Shown here piece after piece: positions 42,190 to 52,099 of a stretch of 64,000 bases of DNA. Source of the DNA: Craspedostauros australis. Lineage: Eukaryota > Bacillariophyta > Bacillariophyceae > Mastogloiales > Achnanthaceae. The position numbers and the translations under genes are program-made. Location: assembly GCA_026770025.1 (NCBI GenBank), contig JAMXDE010000030.1, positions 282,001 through 346,000 on the forward strand, written 5' to 3'. Numbering within the stretch: position 1 is the stretch's first letter; each line of letters opens with the position of its first letter. The notes under the pieces were generated by a model. That model was given only the letters and a program-made list of their open reading frames with translations. It ran no database searches and was not told the DNA's origin.

Positions 42190-45100
42190 CGCCCCTTCAG
42201 GGTATGACGGGGAGTATACACGTGCGTAGCCTGATACACATGTACGAATGCATGGACCATGTTGTCATGTGATGTACTTGCGGTTGGCTCAGCTGGCAGA
42301 ATCTTCGTCGTCTCCTTGGCTTTCTTCAGGTGTGCAGGTGCTCGGAATATGGACATCCGGATGAGGCGATGGAAGACGGCTTTCGACACTGGTTTCGTGA
42401 GCAGGTCAGCTTCATTGTCGTGTGACGTGATGTGGAGGAATTGCACGGCTCCTGCTGCGATGGCTTCCCTGACACGGTGGTAAGCGATGCCACAATGCTT
42501 CTTCTTGAGGACGCTTGACGGGATTGTCGTATTCAACACCACAGACTTGTTGTCACCAAGTAGGATCGCAGGTTCAGGGATGGGAACGCCCAGTACGCGC
42601 AGTGCCGTCCTGAGTTCCATGATCATGTCGACTGCGATTCTCGCTGCAACGAGTTCAGCACCATATGTTGATGACTTGACTGTGTTTTGTCGCTTGCTGA
42701 AGGAACGGACAACCATCCCATTGATTTTGGCAACAATGCCGGTGACAGAACGTCGGGTTACAACATCATGCGCATGGTCAGCATCGACGTATACTGTGAT
42801 GTACGCAGGTTTCCCTTTGGGTGGTGGCATGTTGTGTGGTGTTGCTTCTTCTGCTTGTGGGTAGTACTCCATCCATTTCTCGTTATCCGTTTGTGGTTGC
42901 ATGGGGTGATCTGGTGGTGTGGGATCGCAGAGTAGTCGTCCATTGCGGTGTGATTTCAGGTAGCCGAACACACGGATCATGGCCTTGAGGTGGCCTTGAC
43001 GTGGGGCCATCGAGAACCGAGAGAGGGACATGGTCGCAAACTGGACGTCATACCGACCCAATGTAATGATCCAGTTGGCACACCCGACCATGGTTCGGAA
43101 CTTGCTTGCCGCCCCTTTGTCCAGCATGTCAGTGTCATCCAACTCCGCATGGTATTGCTCTGCCATCGGTGTTTGATGCGTTGGAAGTGATCGTTGAAGC
43201 AATGCTTCAATTTTCTCACATGCGCTCCCAATGTAGGTGCGAGCGGATAATGCGGTGAAAATCCCTTCCTTCTGCCATGGCTCGTCAAGCTGTTCGATAT
43301 CACCACCCAGATAGTACATGGGAGTGCCGACCCCCTTCATGACGTACTTGGACTTGAGTACATTCATGATCTCCATGGGCTCTTTGCTGAACACCAACAC
43401 GTCATCCACATAGGACGCAATCATTTCGTAGTGATCATCTTTGGGTCGGATCCAAAGGTCGGTGTCGTACTGGGTGGGGCGGAATCCGAGGTCGCAGAAA
43501 GACTGCGCCAAATGTTCATGAAAGCGTGCACTCGATGTTCGCAGACCGTACAGACCCTTGTGAATGATGAGGGGTCGTCCAGCAAGGTTCCCGAATTCTG
43601 GGCCAGCGGTGACATAACAGCGCTCCTTTGTCTGTGCATACAAGAAGGCGTTTCCCACATCACCAGCACATACCTGAAGATCGTTCATGGCTGCAATGAC
43701 GAATGCAATCCTCATGGTTTCAAAGGCAACAACCCCGGAGTAGACATCCTCGATGGTGGGATCTGACATGTTGCCGTTCGCAACAAGGCGGGCCTTGCGC
43801 CGTAGGTCAAACTTGACGTCGAAGATGATGTGGTACGGGATGTGCTGGTATGTCGTCAAGTCATCGTCCTCGCGGGGTAAGCGGAATGTCTTGTAGTCAT
43901 TGATTTGGCGAAGCTCCTTGTCAATTGCTTCCTTCCATTGATGGTCGCCATTCATTCGATCGAGGTAGAGGGCGTGTCGGACGTTGTTGGGAACAAGCAC
44001 ACCAAACTTGTATCGGTTCTTGGGTTTTGCGGATGGCTTGCTGGCTGCTTGTACCAAGACTGTGTCCATTTGAAATCGCGGGATCCATTGGAAAGGTGTG
44101 GTATGTTCCAGTCCCCATGACAGTGCGTACTGGACAAGTGCATATGGGTCCTGGAGTCGGACTTCATCCACATGATGCCATGACTGGCTGTTGTCGCGCC
44201 ACTTCACACGTACCATGTCAGGATGTCGATGTGTCACAACTGACTGGATCATGTTGTTCATGCTTGTGTTATCGGTGTCGCTCGTTGTTGCGGCGATGGC
44301 ATCGAGGGCTGTCACAAGGTTCAGTTGGGCCATTTCGGTGTCGTTCAGTCCAGCACGGATGCGACGAGGTTGTGCATCACGGAGCATCATGGCATGTGAA
44401 GGTGTTGTGTTGACGGGGTAGAAGCGATTGCCATGACGGATGCCTGTCCCTTGCTTCTGTGACACGCCAAGGAAGGTGTCTGGCCCAATTTGTACAGGCT
44501 GGTCGTACTGTGTTGCCGCCAGTGTAATCGCTTTGACCTGTGTCCGGGTCATTCTGGTCTTCCATGGTGTTGGGTCTCCACGATCCTGGATGCGTTGGGA
44601 CGTCCGTCGTTGAGTTCCCCGAGGAGAGCGTGATGCATTGGGTTTGCGTGGAACAGAAAGAGCCGAAGGAACAGCAGGAACCCCCCCTTTCGCCGGTGAT
44701 GGCCGCGAGGTCGAAGCCGGGGAAGACTGCGGAAGGACGGGATTGGAACGAGGCTCACCAAGGGGCAGACGGGAAGGTGGAGGCCGGTCTCGAGGAACAC
44801 GGGCAGGTTTGCGGTATTGGAGAAGGCGACGGCTGGTAGGCATGCGTTGTGCGCCAAGAACGAGCGGCAACGGCGGTGGTGAGTGGTGGCGACCGGGATC
44901 GAGCTCGGGATGAAAGGAAAGGCGGTGGTTGGTTGCATTGGTGTGAAAGGGGCGCACGACGCTCCGCACAAGCACGCGTTGAGAGTGGTCCGTGAGTACG
45001 AAGTACGTCAGAGCATCCCCGCATGATGGAGCCACACCCAGCCAATATCCAGTCCGCTCTTTGGGGTCAGGGAAGGCGCCAGTGGGATCGTGATAGTAAA

Positions 45101-48100
45101 CCTTCTCAAAGAAACGAAAGCAAAGGAAGGGTGAGATGTCAACAGTTTCCCCATGACGGATGGTGAGGGGGATATTGTATCGGAGTGACTGGTCGGAGGT
45201 GATGTTGTGTACATCCGCGGCATACTTGGCTGCATGAAACCAAGCACGTGGCGGTGCCCCTGAACGGTCAAGGATGGCGTGCACGTTCGTCTTCAGCCAC
45301 TTGACGGCACGGAGTTCAGCGGGATTCTGATTCTGATAGTCTGGTTCGGATAGCTCCACGCCGATGTGCAGTTCACGGAGGATGGCGTCAACCTTCTCCC
45401 CAGTTTGTTCGCCAGCGTTATCCATCCGAAACGCCCAGGGTGCACCTTCATCACGAATGAAGTAGTTGATGGCATCATGGGCCTGTTGTTTGGACCGTAG
45501 GCCAATGACATTGATGACGTGAGATGAAGTGCCAAAGAAAACCTGGACACATGTGTAGTTTTCACCATAGGAGGGGACATTGGAAAAGAAGGTGTCAGTG
45601 GCCACCACCTCACGGAGACGTGGGCGTCGCATCCAAGCAAAGCGTGAGCGAAGGTGTCGAATCATCGGCCAACGGATGACGGCTTTGCAGTTTTGTGTTG
45701 TTCGTTTGACTGTCTCTTGGATAATCCGTATGTTGCGCCATCCCAGATAGGGCTGTAGCTTGGCCGGGTCGTCGATGACATGCTTTGCCTTGGTTCGGAA
45801 TCCCACATCATGGACGTTCTGAGCATCTGGAGCAGTCTGGTTCAGCCGTTGATGGTGTTGGTGCCGCAGGGCATCAGACAGGTCATCGTAGGCAGACACG
45901 TCATCGGTCAATGCCTTGCGTGTGTTGGCAACGGGAACGGTGGTGTCGTCTGGATCCACCAACGGAGACTGTTGCATCCAGAGCTTCCCAGGTACAGTGG
46001 TCAATGCTTTAAGGACAGAGAAATCCTGTTGGGTGACAGGGATATCATTGTCAATCACCACGACGTCATCATGTGTGGGAACGAACTCATTCATGTTGAT
46101 GTGTCTGGGATGGTCCGGTAGGTCGATGTGATCGACTGACATGATGGGAGTGTCCTTGTCACGAACAACATTGTCGGCGGGAGGGTCTTTGTGAGGACAG
46201 GAATTCGTCATGGAGTTGCATGCGGAAAACGGTTGGTGAATGTCTGGTTGTGCTGTGTGTTGACGTGGCTTCCATGGCGTATCTCTGGTGATAGTGTATG
46301 ACGGCAACGTTGAAATGTCTTCATCTGTTGGCGATGATAGTTGGAAAGTCATGAGTGCATTGTGGAGAACAAGGTTAATGCACACATCGTCAGATGGATG
46401 GAACAATTGTGTCCCGTGTTGACGAGGTTGCATGGACTTGTAGTGTTCCTTTGCGACTGAATCAACCACACATCCGGCCTCCCTCAGCTGAAACTCTGAC
46501 AAGAGTGTCACCCGACTCAGGGGGTTCAGTGCACACTCGTGTGCTCGGAGGATGATGTTCTTCCCATTTGATGTCGTTGCCTTGGTGACAGCGGACACAA
46601 CGCGGAGTCCATTCTTACGCATCGATGATGGGATGGCCCCGATGATGTTGATGAATCGATGTGGGTGTACGATCTCCACCTGCCATGCATCCCCAAGGCT
46701 GCCAAGAATGGAGCATTGTGCACCACTGTCACAGATTGCATACGCTGGCTCTTCAACGTTTGTGGCATTGGCCTGGATGTGTACATTGGTTGATGTAGCC
46801 AGAGGATCTTGTGGTCGTGCAGTCACTGGCATGAGCATGACGGGGCTGTAGTGAGTCTGCACCATGCCAGTAAAGAACCGTTCATCTGTGTCATGTGCAT
46901 CATACACATCGTATGTCTCGTCGGTGTGGTCACTGGAGGACGATTCAACGGCATAGGATTGTACATCACCAACCTGGCTGTATCCGTCTTGCTCGGTTTG
47001 GTTGACGTTGTACTGCATTGGCATGGCACTGGGATTGGCAGGCGCCCCTGTTTGTTGTCTGACGGTAGTGGGTGGTAGTGCAGGAACCCCCCCTTGACCC
47101 TGTGTCCCTTGCCGCATGGTGGTACCACGGCGGTCTGGAAGACGGCCAGACATGCCACGAATGCGTGAGCGCAGATGCCTGATTGCACGTCGAACAGAGG
47201 CAGGGAGACTTTGGAACGTGTCGCCATCAATGTAGTCAGGGTCGTCCGACAGCCGTGTGAGGTGAGGCTGGGCTGCATAAACGAGTGCCTCAGCATGAGC
47301 ATCGTCGCATGCCAGTTTCTGCGCGAGGAAGACAATGCTGTCATTGATGGCGGTGGGAGGTTCTGTTTCCTGGTAGATGTGATGCTGTGTGGTGACAGAC
47401 TGGATGGCACGATCACGTGGGCGTGCTTTTCGTCGGTGTAGGGACTGCTGAACTGTACGTTGTTCACGTGCTAGGGCCTGGATGTTGGTACAGAATGCTT
47501 GGAATGAGAATGTCCGGTCGTTGGTGCGGACCAAATTCATCCAGCCAACGTACTCCTGGTTCTGGGATGCGATGATTGCCCGACTGAGCTCCTCGCACAT
47601 GGCCACATCGTCAAACTTGTCACGGTCTCGAGCAACCTCGTCGTTGTAGGCCAAGATGTTGTCCCTGAAGTCATCGATGTACTGTACCAGGTCGTCAGTG
47701 GGGCGAAGCTGGCGTCGTGTGCGGTCAACCAGTGCGGTGGATCGCATCTTGCGGTTGTGACGGTTGTCGCAAGCCTCCAGCATCTCCTGCCAGATGCGCA
47801 CACCGTTCCGGTCATTCGATCCACGAAGAAGATATCCAATACTGGATTCCCCAACAGCGTCATCAAGGAAACGAGCCAGGAGTCCCATGTCGGACTTCAA
47901 CTGGACAGCATCGATGGGCAGGGGGCCTTCATAGAAGTCATCCAGGTAGTAGTCAAGTACCTTGCGACCGTGTTTGCTGTGCAGCTTGGCAAAGACGGGG
48001 TTGAGCAGGTATCCCATTCCATAGGGCATAAGGAAGCCAGTGAAGGCATTCTTGAACTTGGTGAACTGCATCTCATCAGTGAGCTTGTAGCGGCTTGGTA

Positions 48101-48872
48101 GGCTGGTGGGACGCTTGATCTTGGCAACTGTGGATGCAGGTCGGGAAGCCCGGGCCGACGAGGTGGAGGTGGAGTCACTCACGCTACCAGCATTGCCTGT
48201 TGCGGCAAAGGTCGTTGTTGCTGTGCGCGGCGGTGGGTTTGTTCCTTGCGTTGGAGGCACACTGAGGGTTGCAACAGGTGTGTCTTCGTGTCGCATGCTT
48301 GCCGGTGGTGTGTTGACAGTTGGGTTGGCGACTGATGCAGCCCACTCAGTTGGGGAGTGTACAGGATGCTTGTAGCATGCTTTGTTGAGAGCAAGATTGC
48401 TAGTAGCAACAGTCCGAAACACCTCTATGTGGCCGACGTCCGGAGGGAACATGAAATCTTGTGCGGCTTCATCGAATTCATCCGGATCAATCATGTCAAG
48501 TTGGACACTGCTAATGTCATCAGTCCCTGGTGTAAACACTCCCTTCTTCGTGCAGTACGCGTGGAAAGCATACATGCGCTGAACGTCAGCAATCATGGGT
48601 TGCGGGTTCACGGGGTGACGCATGTTGTTAAGGTTCGCTGTAAGTGGCCGTGACCCGAAGTATGCAAGGCGTCTGATGATGTTGGCTTTTGCGAGGCCTC
48701 TGTTGGCTGCTCGTGGGCTGAAGAGGGGGAAAAGGTACACAAAGGCTTTGGAGAACCCCAGGTCGTCAACGAGGTAGTTGATGACAGCGATGGTCTCTGG
48801 TGGTGGCTCTGGAGGCATCCGGAAGGATGTGGTCGACAACCCAGCCAGGGAGCCTCCAGTCACATCAGCCAT
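42147..48872 (-). CDS. Element B gag-pol polyprotein (about 2241 aa)
   Basis: ATG at 48872 (MADVTGGSLAGLS, matching element A's start) to a stop at 42147, 43 bp inside the 3' LTR. The frame is open 47 codons further upstream but without an ATG. Gag: SFRMPPEPPPETIAV ... LTDEMQFTKFKNAFTGFLMP, with no CCHC knuckle. Protease AICDSGAQCSILGSLG (about 712). A pre-integrase segment LQPYLGWRNIRIIQETVKRTTQ replaces the usual HHCC zinc module. Integrase ATDTFFSNVPSYGENY (about 1090), FRMDNAGEQTGE (about 1150) and NPAELRAVKWLK (about 1184) supply Asp, Asp and Glu. RT FDVKFDLRRKARLVANGNM ... CAGDVGNAFLYA ... ASYVDDVLVFS (about 1822). RNase H TVYVDADHAHD (about 2027) ... KSSTYGAELVA ... LLGDNKSVV. This divergent branch is one I associate with diatom CoDi-type elements. 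Confidence 0.95.
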   Translation of the reverse strand: MADVTGGSLAGLSTTSFRMPPEPPPETIAVINYLVDDLGFSKAFVYLFPLFSPRAANRGLAKANIIRRLAYFGSRPLTANLNNMRHPVNPQPMIADVQRMYAFHAYCTKKGVFTPGTDDISSVQLDMIDPDEFDEAAQDFMFPPDVGHIEVFRTVATSNLALNKACYKHPVHSPTEWAASVANPTVNTPPASMRHEDTPVATLSVPPTQGTNPPPRTATTTFAATGNAGSVSDSTSTSSARASRPASTVAKIKRPTSLPSRYKLTDEMQFTKFKNAFTGFLMPYGMGYLLNPVFAKLHSKHGRKVLDYYLDDFYEGPLPIDAVQLKSDMGLLARFLDDAVGESSIGYLLRGSNDRNGVRIWQEMLEACDNRHNRKMRSTALVDRTRRQLRPTDDLVQYIDDFRDNILAYNDEVARDRDKFDDVAMCEELSRAIIASQNQEYVGWMNLVRTNDRTFSFQAFCTNIQALAREQRTVQQSLHRRKARPRDRAIQSVTTQHHIYQETEPPTAINDSIVFLAQKLACDDAHAEALVYAAQPHLTRLSDDPDYIDGDTFQSLPASVRRAIRHLRSRIRGMSGRLPDRRGTTMRQGTQGQGGVPALPPTTVRQQTGAPANPSAMPMQYNVNQTEQDGYSQVGDVQSYAVESSSSDHTDETYDVYDAHDTDERFFTGMVQTHYSPVMLMPVTARPQDPLATSTNVHIQANATNVEEPAYAICDSGAQCSILGSLGDAWQVEIVHPHRFINIIGAIPSSMRKNGLRVVSAVTKATTSNGKNIILRAHECALNPLSRVTLLSEFQLREAGCVVDSVAKEHYKSMQPRQHGTQLFHPSDDVCINLVLHNALMTFQLSSPTDEDISTLPSYTITRDTPWKPRQHTAQPDIHQPFSACNSMTNSCPHKDPPADNVVRDKDTPIMSVDHIDLPDHPRHINMNEFVPTHDDVVVIDNDIPVTQQDFSVLKALTTVPGKLWMQQSPLVDPDDTTVPVANTRKALTDDVSAYDDLSDALRHQHHQRLNQTAPDAQNVHDVGFRTKAKHVIDDPAKLQPYLGWRNIRIIQETVKRTTQNCKAVIRWPMIRHLRSRFAWMRRPRLREVVATDTFFSNVPSYGENYTCVQVFFGTSSHVINVIGLRSKQQAHDAINYFIRDEGAPWAFRMDNAGEQTGEKVDAILRELHIGVELSEPDYQNQNPAELRAVKWLKTNVHAILDRSGAPPRAWFHAAKYAADVHNITSDQSLRYNIPLTIRHGETVDISPFLCFRFFEKVYYHDPTGAFPDPKERTGYWLGVAPSCGDALTYFVLTDHSQRVLVRSVVRPFHTNATNHRLSFHPELDPGRHHSPPPLPLVLGAQRMPTSRRLLQYRKPARVPRDRPPPSRLPLGEPRSNPVLPQSSPASTSRPSPAKGGVPAVPSALSVPRKPNASRSPRGTQRRTSQRIQDRGDPTPWKTRMTRTQVKAITLAATQYDQPVQIGPDTFLGVSQKQGTGIRHGNRFYPVNTTPSHAMMLRDAQPRRIRAGLNDTEMAQLNLVTALDAIAATTSDTDNTSMNNMIQSVVTHRHPDMVRVKWRDNSQSWHHVDEVRLQDPYALVQYALSWGLEHTTPFQWIPRFQMDTVLVQAASKPSAKPKNRYKFGVLVPNNVRHALYLDRMNGDHQWKEAIDKELRQINDYKTFRLPREDDDLTTYQHIPYHIIFDVKFDLRRKARLVANGNMSDPTIEDVYSGVVAFETMRIAFVIAAMNDLQVCAGDVGNAFLYAQTKERCYVTAGPEFGNLAGRPLIIHKGLYGLRTSSARFHEHLAQSFCDLGFRPTQYDTDLWIRPKDDHYEMIASYVDDVLVFSKEPMEIMNVLKSKYVMKGVGTPMYYLGGDIEQLDEPWQKEGIFTALSARTYIGSACEKIEALLQRSLPTHQTPMAEQYHAELDDTDMLDKGAASKFRTMVGCANWIITLGRYDVQFATMSLSRFSMAPRQGHLKAMIRVFGYLKSHRNGRLLCDPTPPDHPMQPQTDNEKWMEYYPQAEEATPHNMPPPKGKPAYITVYVDADHAHDVVTRRSVTGIVAKINGMVVRSFSKRQNTVKSSTYGAELVAARIAVDMIMELRTALRVLGVPIPEPAILLGDNKSVVLNTTIPSSVLKKKHCGIAYHRVREAIAAGAVQFLHITSHDNEADLLTKPVSKAVFHRLIRMSIFRAPAHLKKAKETTKILPAEPTASTSHDNMVHAFVHVYQATHVYTPRHTLKGRNEEKWSSGSATNR

Positions 48873-49094
48873 TGTGTCAACGTGTTCGTACGTACCAGCC
48901 AAAACCCCCCTGTTCACCAAAGCCACGAACCGAACGGCGCGATCGTCAAACCTCAAGCACTCCTGCAGCCCACGGAGCCCTCGTGCAAACCTGCGGCGGG
49001 CGAGAAAGGGCACGGACGGAGACGGCGGGCAGAGCGTCGGGCGCGAAGGTCGAAAGCCAAGAAGAGACGAGGACGGAGCGAAAGGTCGATAAAC

Positions 49095-49366
49095 TATTGA
49101 AACGAAAGTGGTGTCAAGTGATGGTGAAAGGATCGTCTGAACGGGTTATGACCGAAGTCTTTGTTTTTGTTTTGGGCGATCTCGTTTGTGTTTGTCTTTT
49201 CTTCGTTTCGCTGCTGTTTCGCTGCTTTGCTGCTGCTTTGGTCTGTGCGTGGTGTGCGCGTGGTGTGCGCGTGGTGTGCGCGTGCCTTCGATCTTTGACA
49301 CGTTCGGTTGCTGTTCTGCTTCCCTACCGGTTTGTGGCCGACCCGCTTGACCACTTCTCTTCATTA
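49095..49366 (-). repeat. Element B 5' LTR
   Basis: 272 bp, apparently identical to 41918-42189. Followed at 49367-49371 by the second copy of the AAAAC duplication. Confidence 0.95.
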
Positions 49367-49371
49367 AAAAC

Positions 49372-49475
49372 AAAAAGGAGCAACAAAAGCAATCGAATCA
49401 ACACATCAAGCTCACAATCCCAAATCGATAACTTAGTACACATCACTTCATACCAAAGACATCCACGCTTCAATA
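49372..49475 (+). repeat. Element A 3' LTR, right part
   Basis: Last 104 bp of the LTR, matching 25402-25505, ending CTTCAATA and followed by the target duplication CTCAT (49476-49480). Confidence 0.95.
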
Positions 49476-49480
49476 CTCAT

Positions 49481-50125
49481 GGTGTGTTACAAAGTACGCG
49501 TACACGTGATACATGTATTAGAATAGTATGGTACTACCTGTTATACGTGCCAATAGAGTAGCTTGTATGGTCGTACCCCAATAGACCTGATCACCATCTC
49601 TCTCGACAGGCACCCGCGTGATCGTAGCACTGCGAGTGCAGAGACAAGGATTGTCACACCTGCGCTCGAGAGTGCTCGTCCTGATACATGTCCCTGTATG
49701 CGCATCCAGCAAAGCAACGCGTCCTTGCGACAGCGAAGCGCAGGAGGACGAGAGGATACGAGCCACCTGCGATGTATGGGAAGATGTGATGACGATATCT
49801 TCACGCATTGCGCCACACCATGCCATGCCATGCCATGCCATACGAGCTGGAGTCGAGAGCTGTAAACACCATGCCGTGTCAGCGGAGTGTCGTCATAGTT
49901 CATTGTTTCATAGTCCCAGCATAATACATACCATTGCATCCGTTGATTCACGGCACAGCAACGACGAGGCGATCATCACCTTCACGCACTCGCGCTCCCA
50001 CTCACACTGCTGCTCTCGCAAATCACAACCTATACTCGTGTGCGCATTCTGTTTGTAGGGGAGGGATGCCCCCATTCACAAACATGCCCTCGTCCTTCAA
50101 CAGCCACGTCTGCCACCAATCTATT
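49481..50125. other. Intergenic, no supported gene
   Basis: About 0.65 kb between element A and the 3' end of the membrane cyclophilin-like gene. It contains a CCATG pentamer repeat (49817-49841). The overlapping short frames on both strands show no domain. Confidence 0.5.
49817..49841. repeat. (CCATG)n pentamer repeat
   Basis: Four to five consecutive CCATG units. Similar words make up the minisatellite in the ankyrin-gene intron at 1157-1246. Confidence 0.8.
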
Positions 50126-52099
50126 CTACAATTCATCACCGCCCTGAGATCCCCCCTCATCATCCTCCCTCAGTCGTCGCACTTCCATCAAGTCCACGTG
50201 TCGCCCCTCGTTGGAAAGCCACGCCTCGATATCTTCCGCCAGTTCAAGTCCACTAACGACCTTTCCGAAGCAACTGTCTTCGTCGCTGCTGTCTCGCAAA
50301 TGCAGTTGGAGGGCCGGACCGTTCTCGCGAAAGTTGATGGAACCTCTGCGACAAGGCGCCTGTTTGGATGTTTCGGCAAAGAATAGTGCTGCGGCAGCGT
50401 TGCTCGGATCTGAAACGGCAATCTCTAGCACGTTCCCATTCGAGGCAACGAACGATCCATTGTTGTACAATCCGTCCTCCACCGATTCCATGAAGGCCCA
50501 AGCGGAGTGCGGCAAGGCATCCATATTGGCGATTTGCACCATCATGTTTCTGTGCTCACCAGATGGGAATCTCATGCTAAATTCGAGCGCGTATGGGTCG
50601 CTTCCGTATCTGATGAAGGGACGAGTATCCCAGATGACGCATAGATGTGGAAGGAATATAGCAGAGAGCGTTAGTTCGATGAGTTCGTCGATGAACTGAG
50701 GCGCGGATGCATTTGCTTAGGTGTTTGCTGTTCCACAGCCGCCGCCAGACACACCACATTGCGAGCACACGGTCATTCTCGTACTCGTATGGCACTCATG
50801 TATAATACCTGTACGTATCAAAGCATCAATCTGATCTTTGGCCGCCGAGGAAATGAATTGCATCTGGATTGCTCTCGTTCGCTTTCGTCGCGAAATAAAT
50901 GACAAACTGGCATTTGGTACCTCCAACAGTGCCAATAAAGCATGCTCCAGTTCGAAAAGAGTAGAGGAACTCACCTCGCTTCACACTTGACTCTGCTCTG
51001 GTTCTGGATGCTACTTTGCATCTGCTTCGTAGTCCACTCCGTGATCTTCGACTCGGCACGGCATGTGTCTCTCGCTTGTTTCAGTGCAGCATTTTCTGTG
51101 GTGAAGTTCAGCGAGGATGGTACAAATATGTAGAGTAGAGTAGAGTGGAGTGAAGTAGGTCATACAACGAATGAGGCGCGGCCGAATCATTGAGTTGGAG
51201 GAGATTGGTGGAGCATGTGACAGACCGCACGAGGATCAGGCAATGATATTACCAATGTGCTGCATCCGGCATGATCCGCCTGATCACTGGGCACACACGC
51301 AGTCATCTCTCTGACCACAAATGCGCTCGTGGTCGTATGTGCGTTTGCGTATTTGCCTTTGTGTCTGCGTCTGCATTTTCACGTGCATTCACGGAAGGGG
51401 ATGCTACGTCGGCGCGCTCAACGAATCGTGCTCACCTTCCACTTTATTTTGCACCATCTTGTTTGACAGCTCCAGTTTGTGCGCGAGCCTGCGTTCGGCT
51501 TCATCCAATTCCTGGGCGCGCTCATCCACATTCCGCTGCAGCACGGCAATCTCCTTTTGCTTGAAATGTGCGTCATTCTGCGACACCTCGAACTTTCGAA
51601 TCATCTCTTCGTGGTCCTTGTGCAACGACGTGTACTGCTCCAACGTCGTCTGATGCTTCTCCAGCAGCTGCTGGTGGTTCACGAACAAGGACGATTGGCC
51701 TTCGAGGCGTCCTTTCAATTCGGCGATCTCCTGCTTCCGCGTTTCGTCTTCGATGCATTTATGCTTCTCCTCCAGCGCGCCAATATACTTGTCCTCGAGC
51801 TCTCGATGAGTGGCGTTGTGATGACGTTCCATATCATCCACTAGGTCGGAGCACCGGTGCGTGAACATGGTGTAGAAGAGATAGAACCCGCACAGGGCTC
51901 CCAGACCGACCAACGTGACAACGAGCAACACCAAGTTCAGCACTGATAGAGTGAGGGGGCCTGCTGATGCGCTCTCGCCCTCCCGTTCTGCTACGCCGGC
52001 GGCGATCTTGCCTTTGCGTTCTCTCCTCTTCTTTGGCTTGGACACGGATGATCCCAGCGAAGAGGTCAACGACGCATCGTCGCCGTTGGATCGAGCCAT
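50126..52099 (-). CDS. Type II membrane coiled-coil protein with cyclophilin-like domain and C-terminal GDEL
   Basis: Exon 1 52099-51436, exon 2 51095-50985, exon 3 50715-50126 (454 aa). Intron 1 (GTGAGC...CACAG) joins KVE|ENAALKQARD cleanly. Intron 2 is less sure: donor GTGAAG at 50984 keeps the frame, while the stronger GTGAGT at 50974 would not. Residues 1-45 are basic/Ser-rich and cytosolic; a transmembrane helix follows (LTLSVLNLVLLVVTLVGLGA). Then come about 170 residues of heptad-type coiled coil, and from about residue 255 a globular domain with WDTRPFIRYG, FMESVEDGLYNNGSF, INFREN and EDSCFGKVVSGLELAEDI. The last matches the V-FG-x-V-x-x-G end of cyclophilins. The prolyl-isomerase active-site residues (R, F, QFF) are not evident, so it may be catalytically dead. 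The C-terminus GDEL suggests ER-lumen retention. I infer a luminal scaffold or chaperone. Confidence 0.72.

Larger units (their letters stand above)
41918..49366 (-). mobile_element. Element B: intact Ty1/copia retrotransposon nested in element A 3' LTR
   Basis: 7449 bp flanked by the duplication AAAAC (41913-41917 and 49367-49371). LTRs of 272 bp at 41918-42189 and 49095-49366 look identical by eye, including a shared 86-codon frame. On the minus strand: 5' LTR, internal start GTTTATCGACC, 222-bp leader, one long polyprotein, GAAGGGGCG polypurine tract (42190-42198), 3' LTR. LTR ends are TAATG...CAATA. Its proteins are the nearest relatives in the window of element A's, but its LTR is unrelated. 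Confidence 0.96.
25324..49475 (+). mobile_element. Element A: Ty1/copia LTR retrotransposon, disrupted by two nested insertions
   Basis: Flanked by the direct repeat CTCAT (25319-25323 and 49476-49480). The 5' LTR is 25324-25505. The 3' LTR is split as 41840-41917 plus 49372-49475. Both total 182 bp and look identical by eye. LTR ends are TATTG...CAATA. Element C (26421-35883) lies in its gag and element B (41918-49366) in its 3' LTR; without them the element is about 7.2 kb. A polypurine tract GAAGGGGCG precedes the 3' LTR. The polyprotein has one frameshift and one in-frame stop, so this copy is probably non-autonomous. Confidence 0.95.

Noticed and set aside
48800-49561. 253-codon plus-strand frame
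   Set aside because: Runs across element B leader, LTR and the split LTR of element A; an accident of junctions, not a gene.
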